NCBI RefSeq assembly: GCF_042666615.1
Contig: NZ_JBHTDD010000003.1
Span: forward strand, 239,608-303,607
Direction: 5' to 3'
Source: KBS50 sp042666615
Lineage (GTDB): Bacteria; Actinomycetota; Actinomycetes; Mycobacteriales; Micromonosporaceae
DNA: 64,000 nt
The notes under the pieces are model-generated. The model had not been told where the DNA came from. It saw nothing but the letters and a program-made list of their open reading frames with translations, and did no database searches. The stretch's first letter is position 1. Each line of letters begins with the position of its first letter. Made by a program: the position numbers and the translations under genes. Positions 24,381 to 33,502 of the stretch are shown here, piece by piece.

Positions 24381-25370
24381 ATGCCGACCGTCCTGGGCTC
24401 GCTGCGCCGGCTGGCGTTGACCCCGCCGCTGACCGAGACGACGTTCGCCCGGCGCGGCTTCCCCGGGCCGCCCGGCGGGGCCACCGCACGCCTGGAGGCC
24501 ATTCCACAGGCGGTCGTCTGCGGCTTCGAATGGGCCATCGACCTGCGCGACCAGTGGGAGCTGGAGCGCCGGTTGGAACTGGTCGAGGCCGAGTTGCGCG
24601 GCTTCGCGTACGAGGGCGCCGCGATGGCGCTCACCATCCTGGACGCGATGGGTCCGGGCCGCCGGCACCGGGCCCGGAACCTGCTGCGCGGCCCGGGCGT
24701 GCCGCACACCTTCCTGACCTACATCGGCATCGGTTTCGCCATGGCGAAGCTCCCGCGTCGACTGTGGACGAAGATGTTGCCGGACCTCACCGGCGTCCCG
24801 TACTACCCGACGATGAGTTGGTTGGCGGTGGACGGGTACGGCTTCGACCTCGCCTACTTCCACACCGACGCGTGGGTCACCCGCCAGAACCGCCCCGAGC
24901 CGTACCCCTGGCTGGGCCGGCCCGACTACTTCCCGCGAGCGGTGGACCAGGGCATCGGCCGCGCGCTGTGGTTCATCCACCGGGCCCGGCCGGCGGACGT
25001 GACCGCCGCGGTCGACCGGTTCGCCGACCGGCGCCGGGCGGACCTGTGGAGCGGAGTGGGGCTCGCGGCCACCGTGGCCGGCGGGTGCGACGCCGACGGC
25101 CTCGCCGGCCTGCGCGAGGGCGCCGGGGAACACGCCCGGCACCTGGGGCAGGGAGCGGTGTTCGGCGCCAAGGCACGGGTCTTCTCCGGCGTCCGACCGG
25201 CGCACACCCCGACGGCGGTGGCGGCGCTGGCCGGCATGTCGGTCGACGCGGCGGTGGCGCTGGCCGACGCCGCCGCCGTACCCGAACCCGGGACGGCGGC
25301 CGAGCCGGCGTACGAGACGTGGCGCCGCAACATCCGGGAGGCGCTCCCGGCGCCGGTCGGCCGGTCGTAG
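24381..25370 (+). CDS. unbL: DUF1702 (UnbL-type) enediyne-associated protein 1
   Basis: This 329-residue protein belongs to the DUF1702 family, one of the conserved genes of enediyne cassettes. Marks are LRGFAYEGAAMALTILD, FLTYIGIGFAMAKLP, LAVDGYGFDLAYFHTD and RPDYFPRAVDQGIGRALWF. The biochemical role is unknown; genetic work on this family ties it to enediyne core formation. A GGAGGAAGACC site precedes the ATG. It is a paralogue of the gene at 25501, 131 bp downstream. No catalytic motif stands out. The gene symbol is a family label only. Confidence 0.88.
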   Translation: MPTVLGSLRRLALTPPLTETTFARRGFPGPPGGATARLEAIPQAVVCGFEWAIDLRDQWELERRLELVEAELRGFAYEGAAMALTILDAMGPGRRHRARNLLRGPGVPHTFLTYIGIGFAMAKLPRRLWTKMLPDLTGVPYYPTMSWLAVDGYGFDLAYFHTDAWVTRQNRPEPYPWLGRPDYFPRAVDQGIGRALWFIHRARPADVTAAVDRFADRRRADLWSGVGLAATVAGGCDADGLAGLREGAGEHARHLGQGAVFGAKARVFSGVRPAHTPTAVAALAGMSVDAAVALADAAAVPEPGTAAEPAYETWRRNIREALPAPVGRS

Positions 25371-25396
25371 CGCCCGGCCGGCGAGCCGGCAACTGC

Positions 25397-25412
25397 CTGA
25401 CCGATCGGTCAG
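25397..25412. promoter_or_regulatory. perfect 16-bp palindrome, TetR-like operator
   Basis: CTGACCGATCGGTCAG is a perfect palindrome between the two DUF1702 genes (gap 25371-25500). The half-site TGACCGA resembles many TetR-family operators. The following 80 bp is AT-richer and ends with a TAGGAGG ribosome site for the 25501 gene, so an internal, repressible promoter for the PKS operon is plausible. Confidence 0.55.
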
Positions 25413-25500
25413 AGCGGGACGCCGCAACGACGAAGAAGCCCTGATCAGGCTTCAGGGGAGACAATTTAGTCGTACATATCGATCTTTAGGAGGCCGATCC

Positions 25501-26475
25501 GTGATGAGGGCATGGCGAGCACTGCGGCGGCGCATCCTGACCCCAGACGTGCGGCAGACCGAGCCGGAGGTTCGCGGGTTCCACGGCAAGACCCCGGCGT
25601 CCCGGGACCGGCTGGCCACCGTTGGCAGGTCGTTCCTCGCCGGGTACGCGGTGGCCGCCGAGGCACGTCAGGCCCCGGACGCCGAACCGCACCTGGAGCG
25701 GATCCCCACCGGGTTCCGCGGCTTCGCGTACGAGGGTGCCGCGATGGCGTTCGCCATGCGGGACGGCCTGTCGGTCCGCCGGGGCCGCCACGTCGCGGAC
25801 TTCCTCGCCGGCCGCGGTGACCGGCACGTCTACATGGCGTACGTCGGGGTGGGCTGGGCGATGGCCCGGCTGCCCCGCCCGCGCTGGACCCGGCTGCACG
25901 CGCCGGACCCGCTGCTGCGCTGGCTCGTCCTCGACGGGTACGGCTTCCACCAGGCGTACTTCCACACCGACACGTACGTCCACCGCCGGCACCGCGACGA
26001 ACGGTTCCGGTGGCCGCCGGACGCGTCGCCGGACTACGCCCCCCGGGTCATCGACCAGGGCATCGGCCGGGCGAGCTGGTTCGTCGCCGGCACCGACCCC
26101 CGGGAACTGGTGCGGATCTTCGACCGGTTCCCGGCGCACCGGCGGGCCGACCTGTACGCCGGTGCGGGGCTGGCCGCCACCTACGCGGGCGGCGCCGCGG
26201 AAGACGAACTCGAGTGGTTGCGGGCCGCGGCCGGAGCACACCGGGCCGAACTGGCGCAGGGGGCGGCCTTCGCGGCCGGCGCGCGGGTGCGCGCCGGGCT
26301 GGTGGTGCCGCACAACGAGACGGCGACCCGGGTGTTCTGCGGTACGTCGGTCGACGCCGCGGCGCGGGCGACCGACGAGGCACGGATCGGGCTACCCGAC
26401 GACGGGGACCTCCCGGCCTTCGAGATCTGGCGACGGCGCATCTCGGACGCCTTCGTCGGGGCGGTGCGCAGCTAG
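25501..26475 (+). CDS. unbL: DUF1702 (UnbL-type) enediyne-associated protein 2
   Basis: This 324-residue paralogue of the preceding gene shares FRGFAYEGAAMAFAM, VYMAYVGVGWAMARLPRPRW, VLDGYGFHQAYFHTDTYV and YAPRVIDQGIGRASWF. GTG 25501 and ATG 25504 are adjacent; AGGAGG is 7-10 bases upstream. It ends 72 bp before the PKS. Having two DUF1702 genes ahead of the PKS is a feature of many enediyne cassettes. The function is not established. Confidence 0.88.
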   Translation: MMRAWRALRRRILTPDVRQTEPEVRGFHGKTPASRDRLATVGRSFLAGYAVAAEARQAPDAEPHLERIPTGFRGFAYEGAAMAFAMRDGLSVRRGRHVADFLAGRGDRHVYMAYVGVGWAMARLPRPRWTRLHAPDPLLRWLVLDGYGFHQAYFHTDTYVHRRHRDERFRWPPDASPDYAPRVIDQGIGRASWFVAGTDPRELVRIFDRFPAHRRADLYAGAGLAATYAGGAAEDELEWLRAAAGAHRAELAQGAAFAAGARVRAGLVVPHNETATRVFCGTSVDAAARATDEARIGLPDDGDLPAFEIWRRRISDAFVGAVRS

Positions 26476-26547
26476 CGACGCCCGGCCTGCGATCGCGCGG
26501 GCCGAGGACGATCCCGGCCGCGCCGGGACTGTGGAGAGCGAGGGACA

Positions 26548-29500
26548 ATGAGCAGAATCGCTGTGGTTGGCATGGCGTGCCGGTACCCGGACGCCACCTC
26601 CCCGCGTGAGCTGTGGGAGAACGCGGTCGCCGGTCGGCGCGCGTTCCGGCGGCTGCCCGACGTCCGCATGCGCGCGGCGGACTACTGGGATCCGGATCCG
26701 GCCACGCCCGACCGGTTCTACGCCCGCAAGGCGGCGGTCATCGACGGGTACGAGTTCGACCGGGTGACCTACAAGATCGGTGGCCGGGCGTTCCGGTCCA
26801 CCGACATGACGCACTGGCTCGCCCTGGACGTCGCCGCGAACGCGCTGGCTGACGCGGGTTTCCCGATGGGGGAGGGGCTGCCGCGGGAGCGGGTCGGCGT
26901 CGTGGTGGGCAACAGCCTGACCGGCGAGTTCTCCCGGGCCAACCAGTTGCGCCTGCGGTGGCCGTACGTCCGGCGGATGGTCGGCGCGGCGCTCAAGGAC
27001 CGGGACTGGGGTGACGACGAACTGGCCGCCTTCCTCGACGAACTGGAGGCGACCTACAAGGCGCCGTTCCCGGCGATCGACGAGGACACCCTCGCCGGCG
27101 CGCTGTCGAACACCATCGCCGGCCGGATCTGCAACCACTTCGACCTCAAGGGCGGTGGCTACACGGTCGACGGCGCCTGCTCGTCGTCGTTGCTGTCGGT
27201 GGCCACGGCCTGCAAGGCGCTGCGGGACGGCGACGTGGACGTCGCCGTCGCGGGCGGCGTCGACCTCTCCATCGACCCGTTCGAGATCATCGGCTTCGCC
27301 AAGACCGGCGCGCTGGCGACCGGGGAGATGCGCGTCTACGACCGCGCCTCCAACGGCTTCTGGCCCGGCGAGGGCTGCGGCATGGTCGTGCTGATGCGCG
27401 AACCCGACGCGGTGGAGGCCGGTCACCGGGTGTACGCCTCCGTCGCCGGCTGGGGAATATCTTCCGACGGCCGGGGCGGTATCACCCGTCCCGAGATCAC
27501 CGGATACCAGCTCGCCCTGCGCCGCGCGTACGACCGCACCGGCTTCGGCATCGACACGATCGGCCTGTTCGAGGGCCACGGAACGGGCACCAAGGTCGGC
27601 GACGCCACCGAACTCGGCGCGCTGTCGCAGGCCCGGACGACGGCGAACCCGGACGCGCCACCCGCCGCCATCGGCTCGATCAAGGGGATGATCGGCCACA
27701 CCAAGGCGGCGGCCGGCGTGGCCGGACTGATCAAGGCGACCCTGGCCGTGCACCACGAGGTGCTGCCGCCCACCATCGGCTGCGTCGACCCGCACGAACT
27801 GCTGACCGAGGAGTCAGCCGCGCTGCGCACGCTGCCGGTGGCGGAGCGGTGGCCGGCCGACGTGCCGGTGCGAGCTGCGGTGACCGCCATGGGATTCGGC
27901 GGCATCAACACGCACGTCGTGCTGGACAGCCCGCGCCCGCACCGGCGCGGCCGGCTGGACGACCGGACCCGGCTGCTCGCCTCGTCCAAACAGGACGTCG
28001 AACTGCTCGCGGTCGACGCGGCGACGGCGTCGGACCTCGCCGAGCGGCTCACCGAACTGATCGAATTCGTTCCCGCCCTGTCGTACGCGCAGCTCGCCGA
28101 CCTGGCCGCGACGCTGCACGGCGAGCTGCGGGACCGGCCGTGGCGGGCGGCGGTCGTGGCCGCCGCACCGGAGGACGCCGAGGAACGGCTGCGGCAGGTG
28201 CGCGACGCCGTCGCCGGGGGTGAGACGTCCCTGTTCACCGCCGACGGTCGCGCCATGCTCGGACACGTCACCGGGCCCGGCCGGATCGGGTTCCTCTTCC
28301 CCGGCCAGGGATCCGGGCGCGGCACCAGCGGCGGCGCCCTGCGACGCCGGTTCACCGAGGTCGACGAGGCGTACCTGCGGGCGAACCTGCCGACCGGCGG
28401 AGACGTGGTGGCCACCGAGGTCGCCCAGCCCCGCATCGTGACCGGCTCGATCGCCGGTCTGCGCGCGCTGACCGAGCTGGGCGTCGAGGCCGTCGTCGCG
28501 GCCGGGCACAGCCTCGGCGAGTTGACCGCCCTGCACTGGGCCGGCGCCGTCGACGACGCGGACCTCCTGGGCATCGCCGCCGTGCGCGGGCGCACCATGG
28601 CCGAGCACAGCGACTCCGGGACGATGGCGAGCATCGCCGCGCCCCCCGAGGACCTGGCCGGACTCACCACCGAGCTTCCGGTGGTCATCGCCGCGTACAA
28701 CGGTCCGGGCAACACCGTCATCGCCGGTCCGGCGGACGCCGTCGAGGAGGCCTGCCGGCGGCAGGCGGCCGCCGGTGTCACCGCCACCCCGCTGAACGTC
28801 TCGCACGCCTTCCACTCCCCGCAGGTGGCCCCGGCGGCCGACGCGTTCGGCGCGGCGCTGACGGAGTACACCTTCGGTCCGCTGCGCAGGCGCGTCGTCT
28901 CGACGGTCACCGGGGAACCGCTCGCCCCCGACACCGACCTGCCCGCCCTGCTGCGCCGGCAGATCACCGATCCGGTGCTGTTCAGCCAGGCCGTCGCCGA
29001 GGCGGCGACCGGCGTGGACCTGTTCGTCGAGGTCGGTCCGGGCCGGGTGCTGACCGGGCTGGCCGGCCGGAGCGCCGACGTGCCGGCGGTTGCCCTGGAC
29101 ACCGACGACGAGTCGCTGACCGGCCTGCTGCGGGTGATCGGCGCCGCGTACGTGGTGGGAGCGGCCGGCGTCGACCCGGCGCTGTTCCACGGGCGACTGG
29201 TCCGCCCGCTGGCCGTCGGTGCGGAGTTCCGGTTCCTGACCAGCCCGTGCGAGGCGGCCCCCGCCCCGGCGCTGCCGGCGGCGGGCACCACCACCACCGA
29301 CGCCACCGACGAGCGCGACTCGACCGGCGGGACCGAGGCCACGTCCGGTTCCGGTGGCGCCGCCGAGGCCGGTGGCGGCGCCGACGGGTCCGACGAGTCG
29401 AGCGAGGATCTGCTGCGGCGGCTGGCCGCCGAGCGGGCGGAACTGCCGCTGGAGTTGGTCCGGCCGGAGAGCCGGCTGCTCGACGACCTGCACATGAGCT

Positions 29501-32500
29501 CGATCACGGTCGGTCAGGTGGTCGCCGAACTGGCCCAACGCAAGAAGGTGCCCGCGGCGAAGCTGCCGACCAACTTCGCGATGGCCACCGTCAGCGAACT
29601 GGCCGAGGCGTTGGACACGCTTGCCGAGACGACCCGCTCGGACGATCACGACCAGGCGGCGGCACCGGTGATCACCGGGGCGGCGGCCTGGGCCAGGCCG
29701 TGGCGGGTGGACCTCGACGAGACACCGCTGCCCGCGCGCGGCGGGACCGGTGGCACCGGCGACTGGCAGGTCTTCGCCACCCCGGACCACCCGCTGGCCG
29801 AGGAACTGCCGGCGGCGTTGCGGGCGGCGGAGGTGGGCAGCGGGATCGTCGTCTGCCTGCCGCAGGACTGCCCGCGGGACGCGCTCGACCTCGTCCTGCG
29901 CGGTGCCCAGCGGGCCGCCCAGGGTGAGCCGGGGTCGCGGTTCGTCCTGGTCCAGCACGGCCGGGGCGGCGCCGGCGTCGCGAAGACGCTGCGGCTGGAG
30001 GCTCCCCACCTGCTGATCACCATCGTGCACCTGACGTACGACGACGCGGCGGTCCGCCGGGTGGTCGACGAGGTCGCCGCCACCAGCGCGTACGCCGAGG
30101 TCTGCTACGACCCCGACGGGACCCGCCGGGTGCCCACGCTGCGCGCCATGCCGGTGCGGGCCGCCCGCACCGAGGCACCGCTTGACGACACCGACGTGCT
30201 GCTGGTGACCGGTGGCGGTAAGGGCATCACCGCCGAATGCGCGCTCGCCCTGGCCGTCGACAGCGGCGCCAGCCTCGGCCTGCTCGGCCGCTCCGACCCC
30301 GCCGAGGACGAGGAACTGGCGGCGAACCTGGAGCGGATCGGCGGATCCGGCGTCACCGTCCGCTACGCCCGCGCCGACGTCACCGACCCCGACCAGGTGC
30401 GCCGGGCCGTCGACGAGCTGACCCGGGACCTCGGGCCGGTCACGGCCGTGCTGCACGGCTCCGGCCGTAACGAACCGGCCGCCCTCACCGGCCTGGACAT
30501 GGACGCGGTCCGGGCCACCCTGGCACCGAAGATCGACGGGCTGCGCGCCGTGCTGGACGCGGTGGACCCGGACAATCTGCGGCTGCTGGTGACGCTGGGC
30601 AGCATCATCGGCCGCGCCGGGATGCGCGGCGAGGCGCACTACGCCGTCGCCAACGACTGGCTCGCCGACCTGACCACCGAGATCGGCCACAAGCACCCGC
30701 AGTGCCGCAGCCTCTGTCTGGAATGGTCGGTCTGGTCCGGCGTCGGCATGGGTGAGCGGCTGTCCGTGGTGGAGTCGCTGAGCCGGGAGGGCGTCACGCC
30801 GGTCACCCCGGACCAGGGGGTGGAGATCCTCCGCCGGCTCGTCGCCGATCCGGACGCCCCCGGCGTCGTGGTGATCAGTGGCCGTACCCAGGGCATCGAC
30901 ACCGTCCGGTACGACCTGCCGGAGCTGCCGCTGGCGCGGTTCGTGGAACGGCCCCTGGTCCGTTACCACGGTGTCGAGCTGGTCACCGAGGTGGAACTCA
31001 ACCCCGGCACCGACCTGTACCTCGCCGACCACCACCTGGACGGCAACCTGCTCTTCCCCGCCGTGTTCGGCATGGAGGCGATGGCCCAGGTGGCCACCGC
31101 GGTGACCGGAGTGGACACGGTTCCGGTCATCGAGCGGGCCGAGTTCCTGCGGCCCATCGTGGTCCCGCCCGAGGGCCGCACCCGGATCCGGATCGCGGCC
31201 GTGGTGACCGACACCGACACGGTGGAGGTGGCGATCCGCAGCGAGGAGACCGACTTCGCCGCCGACCACTTCACCGCCCGGCTGCGGTTGGGCGCCACGA
31301 CGGTGCCCGACGGGCCGCCCGACCAGATGGCCGACGGCGTACCGGCGGTGCCGCTGGACCCGGCCACGGACCTGTACGGCGGCACGATGTTCCAGGGAAC
31401 GCGGTTCCAGCGGTTGCGCCGCTACCGCCGGGCCGCCGCGCGGCACGTCGACGCCGATGTCGAGGCGGTCCCCACCGACTGGTTCGCGGCGTTCGTACCC
31501 GACCCGCTGCTGCTCGGCGACCCGGGGGTGCGGGACACCCTGATGCACGGCAACCAGGTCTGCGTGCCGGACGCCACGCTGCTGCCGGCCGGCGTCGACC
31601 GGATCCATCCGGCCGGGGAGAAGCTGTCCGCGGCGACGGACCTGCGCTACTGCGCGACCGAGCGGAGCCGCGACGGGGACACCTACGTCTACGACATCGC
31701 CCTGCGCACCGGCACCGGCGAGGTCGTCGAGCGGTGGGAGGGGCTGCGGCTGCGGGCCGTCCGCAAGCAGGACGGGCGCGGGCCCTGGGTGGCGCCGCTG
31801 CTCGGCTCCTATCTGGAGCGGGCCCTGGAGGACGTGATCGGTGCCCGGGTCGCGGTCGCGGTCGAGCCCGACGCGGAGCCCGACCCGCCGGTCGCGGAGG
31901 ACCGGGACGGCGAGCACGTCCGCCGGCGCCGGGCCCGCAGCCAACTGGCCGCCAGCCGGGCGTTCGGGCACCCCGTCGAGCTGACCCACCGTCCCGACGG
32001 GCGCCCCGAGGTGGCCGGTGACCGTGCCGTGTCGGTGGCGCACGCCAGCGGGCTGACCCTGGTCGTGGCCGCGTCCGGCCCGCTGGGCTGCGACCTCGAA
32101 CCGGTGGTGCACCGTCCCGCCGAGGTCTGGCAGGACATGCTCGGCGCGCACGGGGATCTGGCCCGGCTGGTCGCCGGGAACACCGACGCCGGCTCCGCCG
32201 CGCCCGACCGGGACGTCGCTGACGTCACCGACGCCGGCGCGGACGCCGCCAGCGACTCCGCCGACGCCGGCGCGGACGCCGCCAGCGACTCCGCCGACGT
32301 CGCCGCCACCCGGGTGTGGACGGCCGTCGAGTGCCTCCAGAAGGCGGGCCTGCCGCCGGCCGGGCCGCTGACCCTGGTCCCCACCGAGCGGGACGGCTGG
32401 GTGGTGTTCAACGCCGGCGACGCCTGTGTGGCCACGTTCGCCACCCGGATCCGGGACGTCACCGAGCCGGTGGTGTTCGCCGTACTGACCACTGGGGAGT

Positions 32501-32508
32501 GCAGATGA
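26548..32508 (+). CDS. pksE: iterative enediyne polyketide synthase (KS-AT-ACP-KR-DH-PPTase)
   Basis: This 1986-residue iterative type I PKS makes the polyene precursor of the enediyne core. Domains in order: KS (about 1-455; Cys211 in DGACSSS, His344 in GHGTGT, His384 in GHTKAAAG), AT (about 590-890; Ser655 in GHSLGE), ACP (about 955-1035; Ser985 in LHMSSITVGQ, the enediyne-type motif), KR (about 1215-1410; GGGKGI at 1222, Ser1352, Tyr1365), DH (about 1455-1720; His1495 in HHLDGNLLFP) and a fused C-terminal phosphopantetheinyl transferase (about 1745-1986; GCDLEPV with Asp1849 and VECLQKAGL). This order and the fused transferase are diagnostic of PKSE. Its stop overlaps the thioesterase start (ATGA). 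A 33-bp in-frame repeat lies in the transferase domain. Confidence 0.97.
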   Translation: MSRIAVVGMACRYPDATSPRELWENAVAGRRAFRRLPDVRMRAADYWDPDPATPDRFYARKAAVIDGYEFDRVTYKIGGRAFRSTDMTHWLALDVAANALADAGFPMGEGLPRERVGVVVGNSLTGEFSRANQLRLRWPYVRRMVGAALKDRDWGDDELAAFLDELEATYKAPFPAIDEDTLAGALSNTIAGRICNHFDLKGGGYTVDGACSSSLLSVATACKALRDGDVDVAVAGGVDLSIDPFEIIGFAKTGALATGEMRVYDRASNGFWPGEGCGMVVLMREPDAVEAGHRVYASVAGWGISSDGRGGITRPEITGYQLALRRAYDRTGFGIDTIGLFEGHGTGTKVGDATELGALSQARTTANPDAPPAAIGSIKGMIGHTKAAAGVAGLIKATLAVHHEVLPPTIGCVDPHELLTEESAALRTLPVAERWPADVPVRAAVTAMGFGGINTHVVLDSPRPHRRGRLDDRTRLLASSKQDVELLAVDAATASDLAERLTELIEFVPALSYAQLADLAATLHGELRDRPWRAAVVAAAPEDAEERLRQVRDAVAGGETSLFTADGRAMLGHVTGPGRIGFLFPGQGSGRGTSGGALRRRFTEVDEAYLRANLPTGGDVVATEVAQPRIVTGSIAGLRALTELGVEAVVAAGHSLGELTALHWAGAVDDADLLGIAAVRGRTMAEHSDSGTMASIAAPPEDLAGLTTELPVVIAAYNGPGNTVIAGPADAVEEACRRQAAAGVTATPLNVSHAFHSPQVAPAADAFGAALTEYTFGPLRRRVVSTVTGEPLAPDTDLPALLRRQITDPVLFSQAVAEAATGVDLFVEVGPGRVLTGLAGRSADVPAVALDTDDESLTGLLRVIGAAYVVGAAGVDPALFHGRLVRPLAVGAEFRFLTSPCEAAPAPALPAAGTTTTDATDERDSTGGTEATSGSGGAAEAGGGADGSDESSEDLLRRLAAERAELPLELVRPESRLLDDLHMSSITVGQVVAELAQRKKVPAAKLPTNFAMATVSELAEALDTLAETTRSDDHDQAAAPVITGAAAWARPWRVDLDETPLPARGGTGGTGDWQVFATPDHPLAEELPAALRAAEVGSGIVVCLPQDCPRDALDLVLRGAQRAAQGEPGSRFVLVQHGRGGAGVAKTLRLEAPHLLITIVHLTYDDAAVRRVVDEVAATSAYAEVCYDPDGTRRVPTLRAMPVRAARTEAPLDDTDVLLVTGGGKGITAECALALAVDSGASLGLLGRSDPAEDEELAANLERIGGSGVTVRYARADVTDPDQVRRAVDELTRDLGPVTAVLHGSGRNEPAALTGLDMDAVRATLAPKIDGLRAVLDAVDPDNLRLLVTLGSIIGRAGMRGEAHYAVANDWLADLTTEIGHKHPQCRSLCLEWSVWSGVGMGERLSVVESLSREGVTPVTPDQGVEILRRLVADPDAPGVVVISGRTQGIDTVRYDLPELPLARFVERPLVRYHGVELVTEVELNPGTDLYLADHHLDGNLLFPAVFGMEAMAQVATAVTGVDTVPVIERAEFLRPIVVPPEGRTRIRIAAVVTDTDTVEVAIRSEETDFAADHFTARLRLGATTVPDGPPDQMADGVPAVPLDPATDLYGGTMFQGTRFQRLRRYRRAAARHVDADVEAVPTDWFAAFVPDPLLLGDPGVRDTLMHGNQVCVPDATLLPAGVDRIHPAGEKLSAATDLRYCATERSRDGDTYVYDIALRTGTGEVVERWEGLRLRAVRKQDGRGPWVAPLLGSYLERALEDVIGARVAVAVEPDAEPDPPVAEDRDGEHVRRRRARSQLAASRAFGHPVELTHRPDGRPEVAGDRAVSVAHASGLTLVVAASGPLGCDLEPVVHRPAEVWQDMLGAHGDLARLVAGNTDAGSAAPDRDVADVTDAGADAASDSADAGADAASDSADVAATRVWTAVECLQKAGLPPAGPLTLVPTERDGWVVFNAGDACVATFATRIRDVTEPVVFAVLTTGECR
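32230..32295 (+). repeat. 33-bp in-frame tandem duplication in the PKS transferase domain
   Basis: Two identical units, 32230-32262 and 32263-32295, encode DAGADAASDSA twice, followed by a partial third. It lengthens an Ala/Asp-rich loop in the PPTase domain of the enediyne PKS. Confidence 0.95.
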
Positions 32509-32945
32509 CCGAGTACTACGAACTCCGGCACACGGTGGGTTTCGAGGAGACCAACCTCGTCGGCAACGTCTACTACGTGAACTACCTGCGTTGGCAGGGC
32601 CGGTGCCGGGAGATGTTCCTCAAGGAGCGGGCGGCGCAGGTGCTCGCCGAACTGCGCGACGACCTCAAGCTGTTCACGCTGCGGGTCGACTGCGAGTTCT
32701 TCGCCGAGATCACCGCCTTCGACGAGCTGTCCATCAGGATGCGCCTGCTGGAACTGGCGCAGACCCAGCTCGAATTCGGCTTCGACTACGTGCGGCTGGA
32801 CCGCGGCGGCGGGGAGACCCTCGTCGCCCGGGGCACACAGCGGGTCGCCTGCATGCGCGGGCCGAACAACCGGACCACGCCGGCCCGGGTCCCGGCGGCC
32901 CTGGAGGACGCGCTCGCCCCGTACTCGTCGGCCGTTCGTGCCTAG
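32505..32945 (+). CDS. enediyne hotdog thioesterase (TEBC, CalE7/SgcE10-type)
   Basis: This 146-residue hotdog-fold thioesterase releases the polyene from the enediyne PKS. ETNLVGNVYYVNYLRWQGRCREMFL is nearly diagnostic; Asn17 and Arg35 correspond to the active-site Asn and Arg known in CalE7 (offset by two). Unlike most hotdog thioesterases there is no acidic catalytic residue at the Asp/Glu position, as expected for this group. The four-base overlap with the PKS stop couples its translation. Together with the PKS it should make the heptaene or a related polyene. Confidence 0.96.
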   Translation: MTEYYELRHTVGFEETNLVGNVYYVNYLRWQGRCREMFLKERAAQVLAELRDDLKLFTLRVDCEFFAEITAFDELSIRMRLLELAQTQLEFGFDYVRLDRGGGETLVARGTQRVACMRGPNNRTTPARVPAALEDALAPYSSAVRA

Positions 32946-32965
32946 TCGCCATGCAGGAGGTCACC

Positions 32966-33502
32966 ATGAACGTCCAGCCCGCGCCGGACCCGGAGGTCAC
33001 CGACGAGAAGCGGCTCCGGCAGGCGTACGGCGCCTTCGCGACCGGGGTGACGGTGGTGACCGTGGGGGGCCAGGCCCCGCACGGCATGACCGCCAACTCG
33101 TTCACGACCGTCTCGCTCGATCCGCCGCTGGTGCTGGTCTGCGTCGGCCGCGATGCGATCATGCATCACGCGCTGCTCGACACCCGCCGGTTCGCGGTGT
33201 CGGTGCTCGCCGCCGACCAGGAGGACGTGGCCCGGCATTTCGCCGACCGCCGCCGACCGCTCGGCCTCGAACAGTTCCGGCCCGTCGAATGGTTGCCCGG
33301 CGAGCGCACCGGCGCGCCTCTGCTGGCCGGCGCGGTCACCCACTTCGAGTGCGCGCTGTGGCGGTCGTACGACGGGGGAGACCACACCATCTTCCTCGGC
33401 CGGCTGCTGACCCTCGACCGGCCCAGCACGGACGACGCGTTGCTCTTCATGTCCGGCAAGTTCCTGCACCTGGACACCGAACCGAACGAGGTGACGGTAT
33501 GA
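32966..33502 (+). CDS. flavin reductase (HpaC-like)
   Basis: This 178-residue flavin reductase makes reduced flavin for monooxygenases. YGAFATGVTVVTV, GMTANSFTTVSLDPPLVLVCV and the C-terminal HTIFLGRLL are typical of the NADH:FMN/FAD reductase family. ATG 32966 was chosen over upstream ATG 32951 because AGGAGG lies 6 bases before it. It is 20 bp after the thioesterase and overlaps the P450 start by four bases. C-1027-type loci carry a similar reductase (SgcE6) next to the core; a likely partner here is the acyl-CoA-dehydrogenase-fold oxygenase at 16282. Confidence 0.92.
   Translation: MNVQPAPDPEVTDEKRLRQAYGAFATGVTVVTVGGQAPHGMTANSFTTVSLDPPLVLVCVGRDAIMHHALLDTRRFAVSVLAADQEDVARHFADRRRPLGLEQFRPVEWLPGERTGAPLLAGAVTHFECALWRSYDGGDHTIFLGRLLTLDRPSTDDALLFMSGKFLHLDTEPNEVTV

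Noticed and set aside
27814..32151. 1445-residue - strand open frame across the PKS
   Set aside because: It is antisense to the KS, AT, ACP, KR and DH domains and shows no motif of its own; long antisense frames are expected at this GC content.
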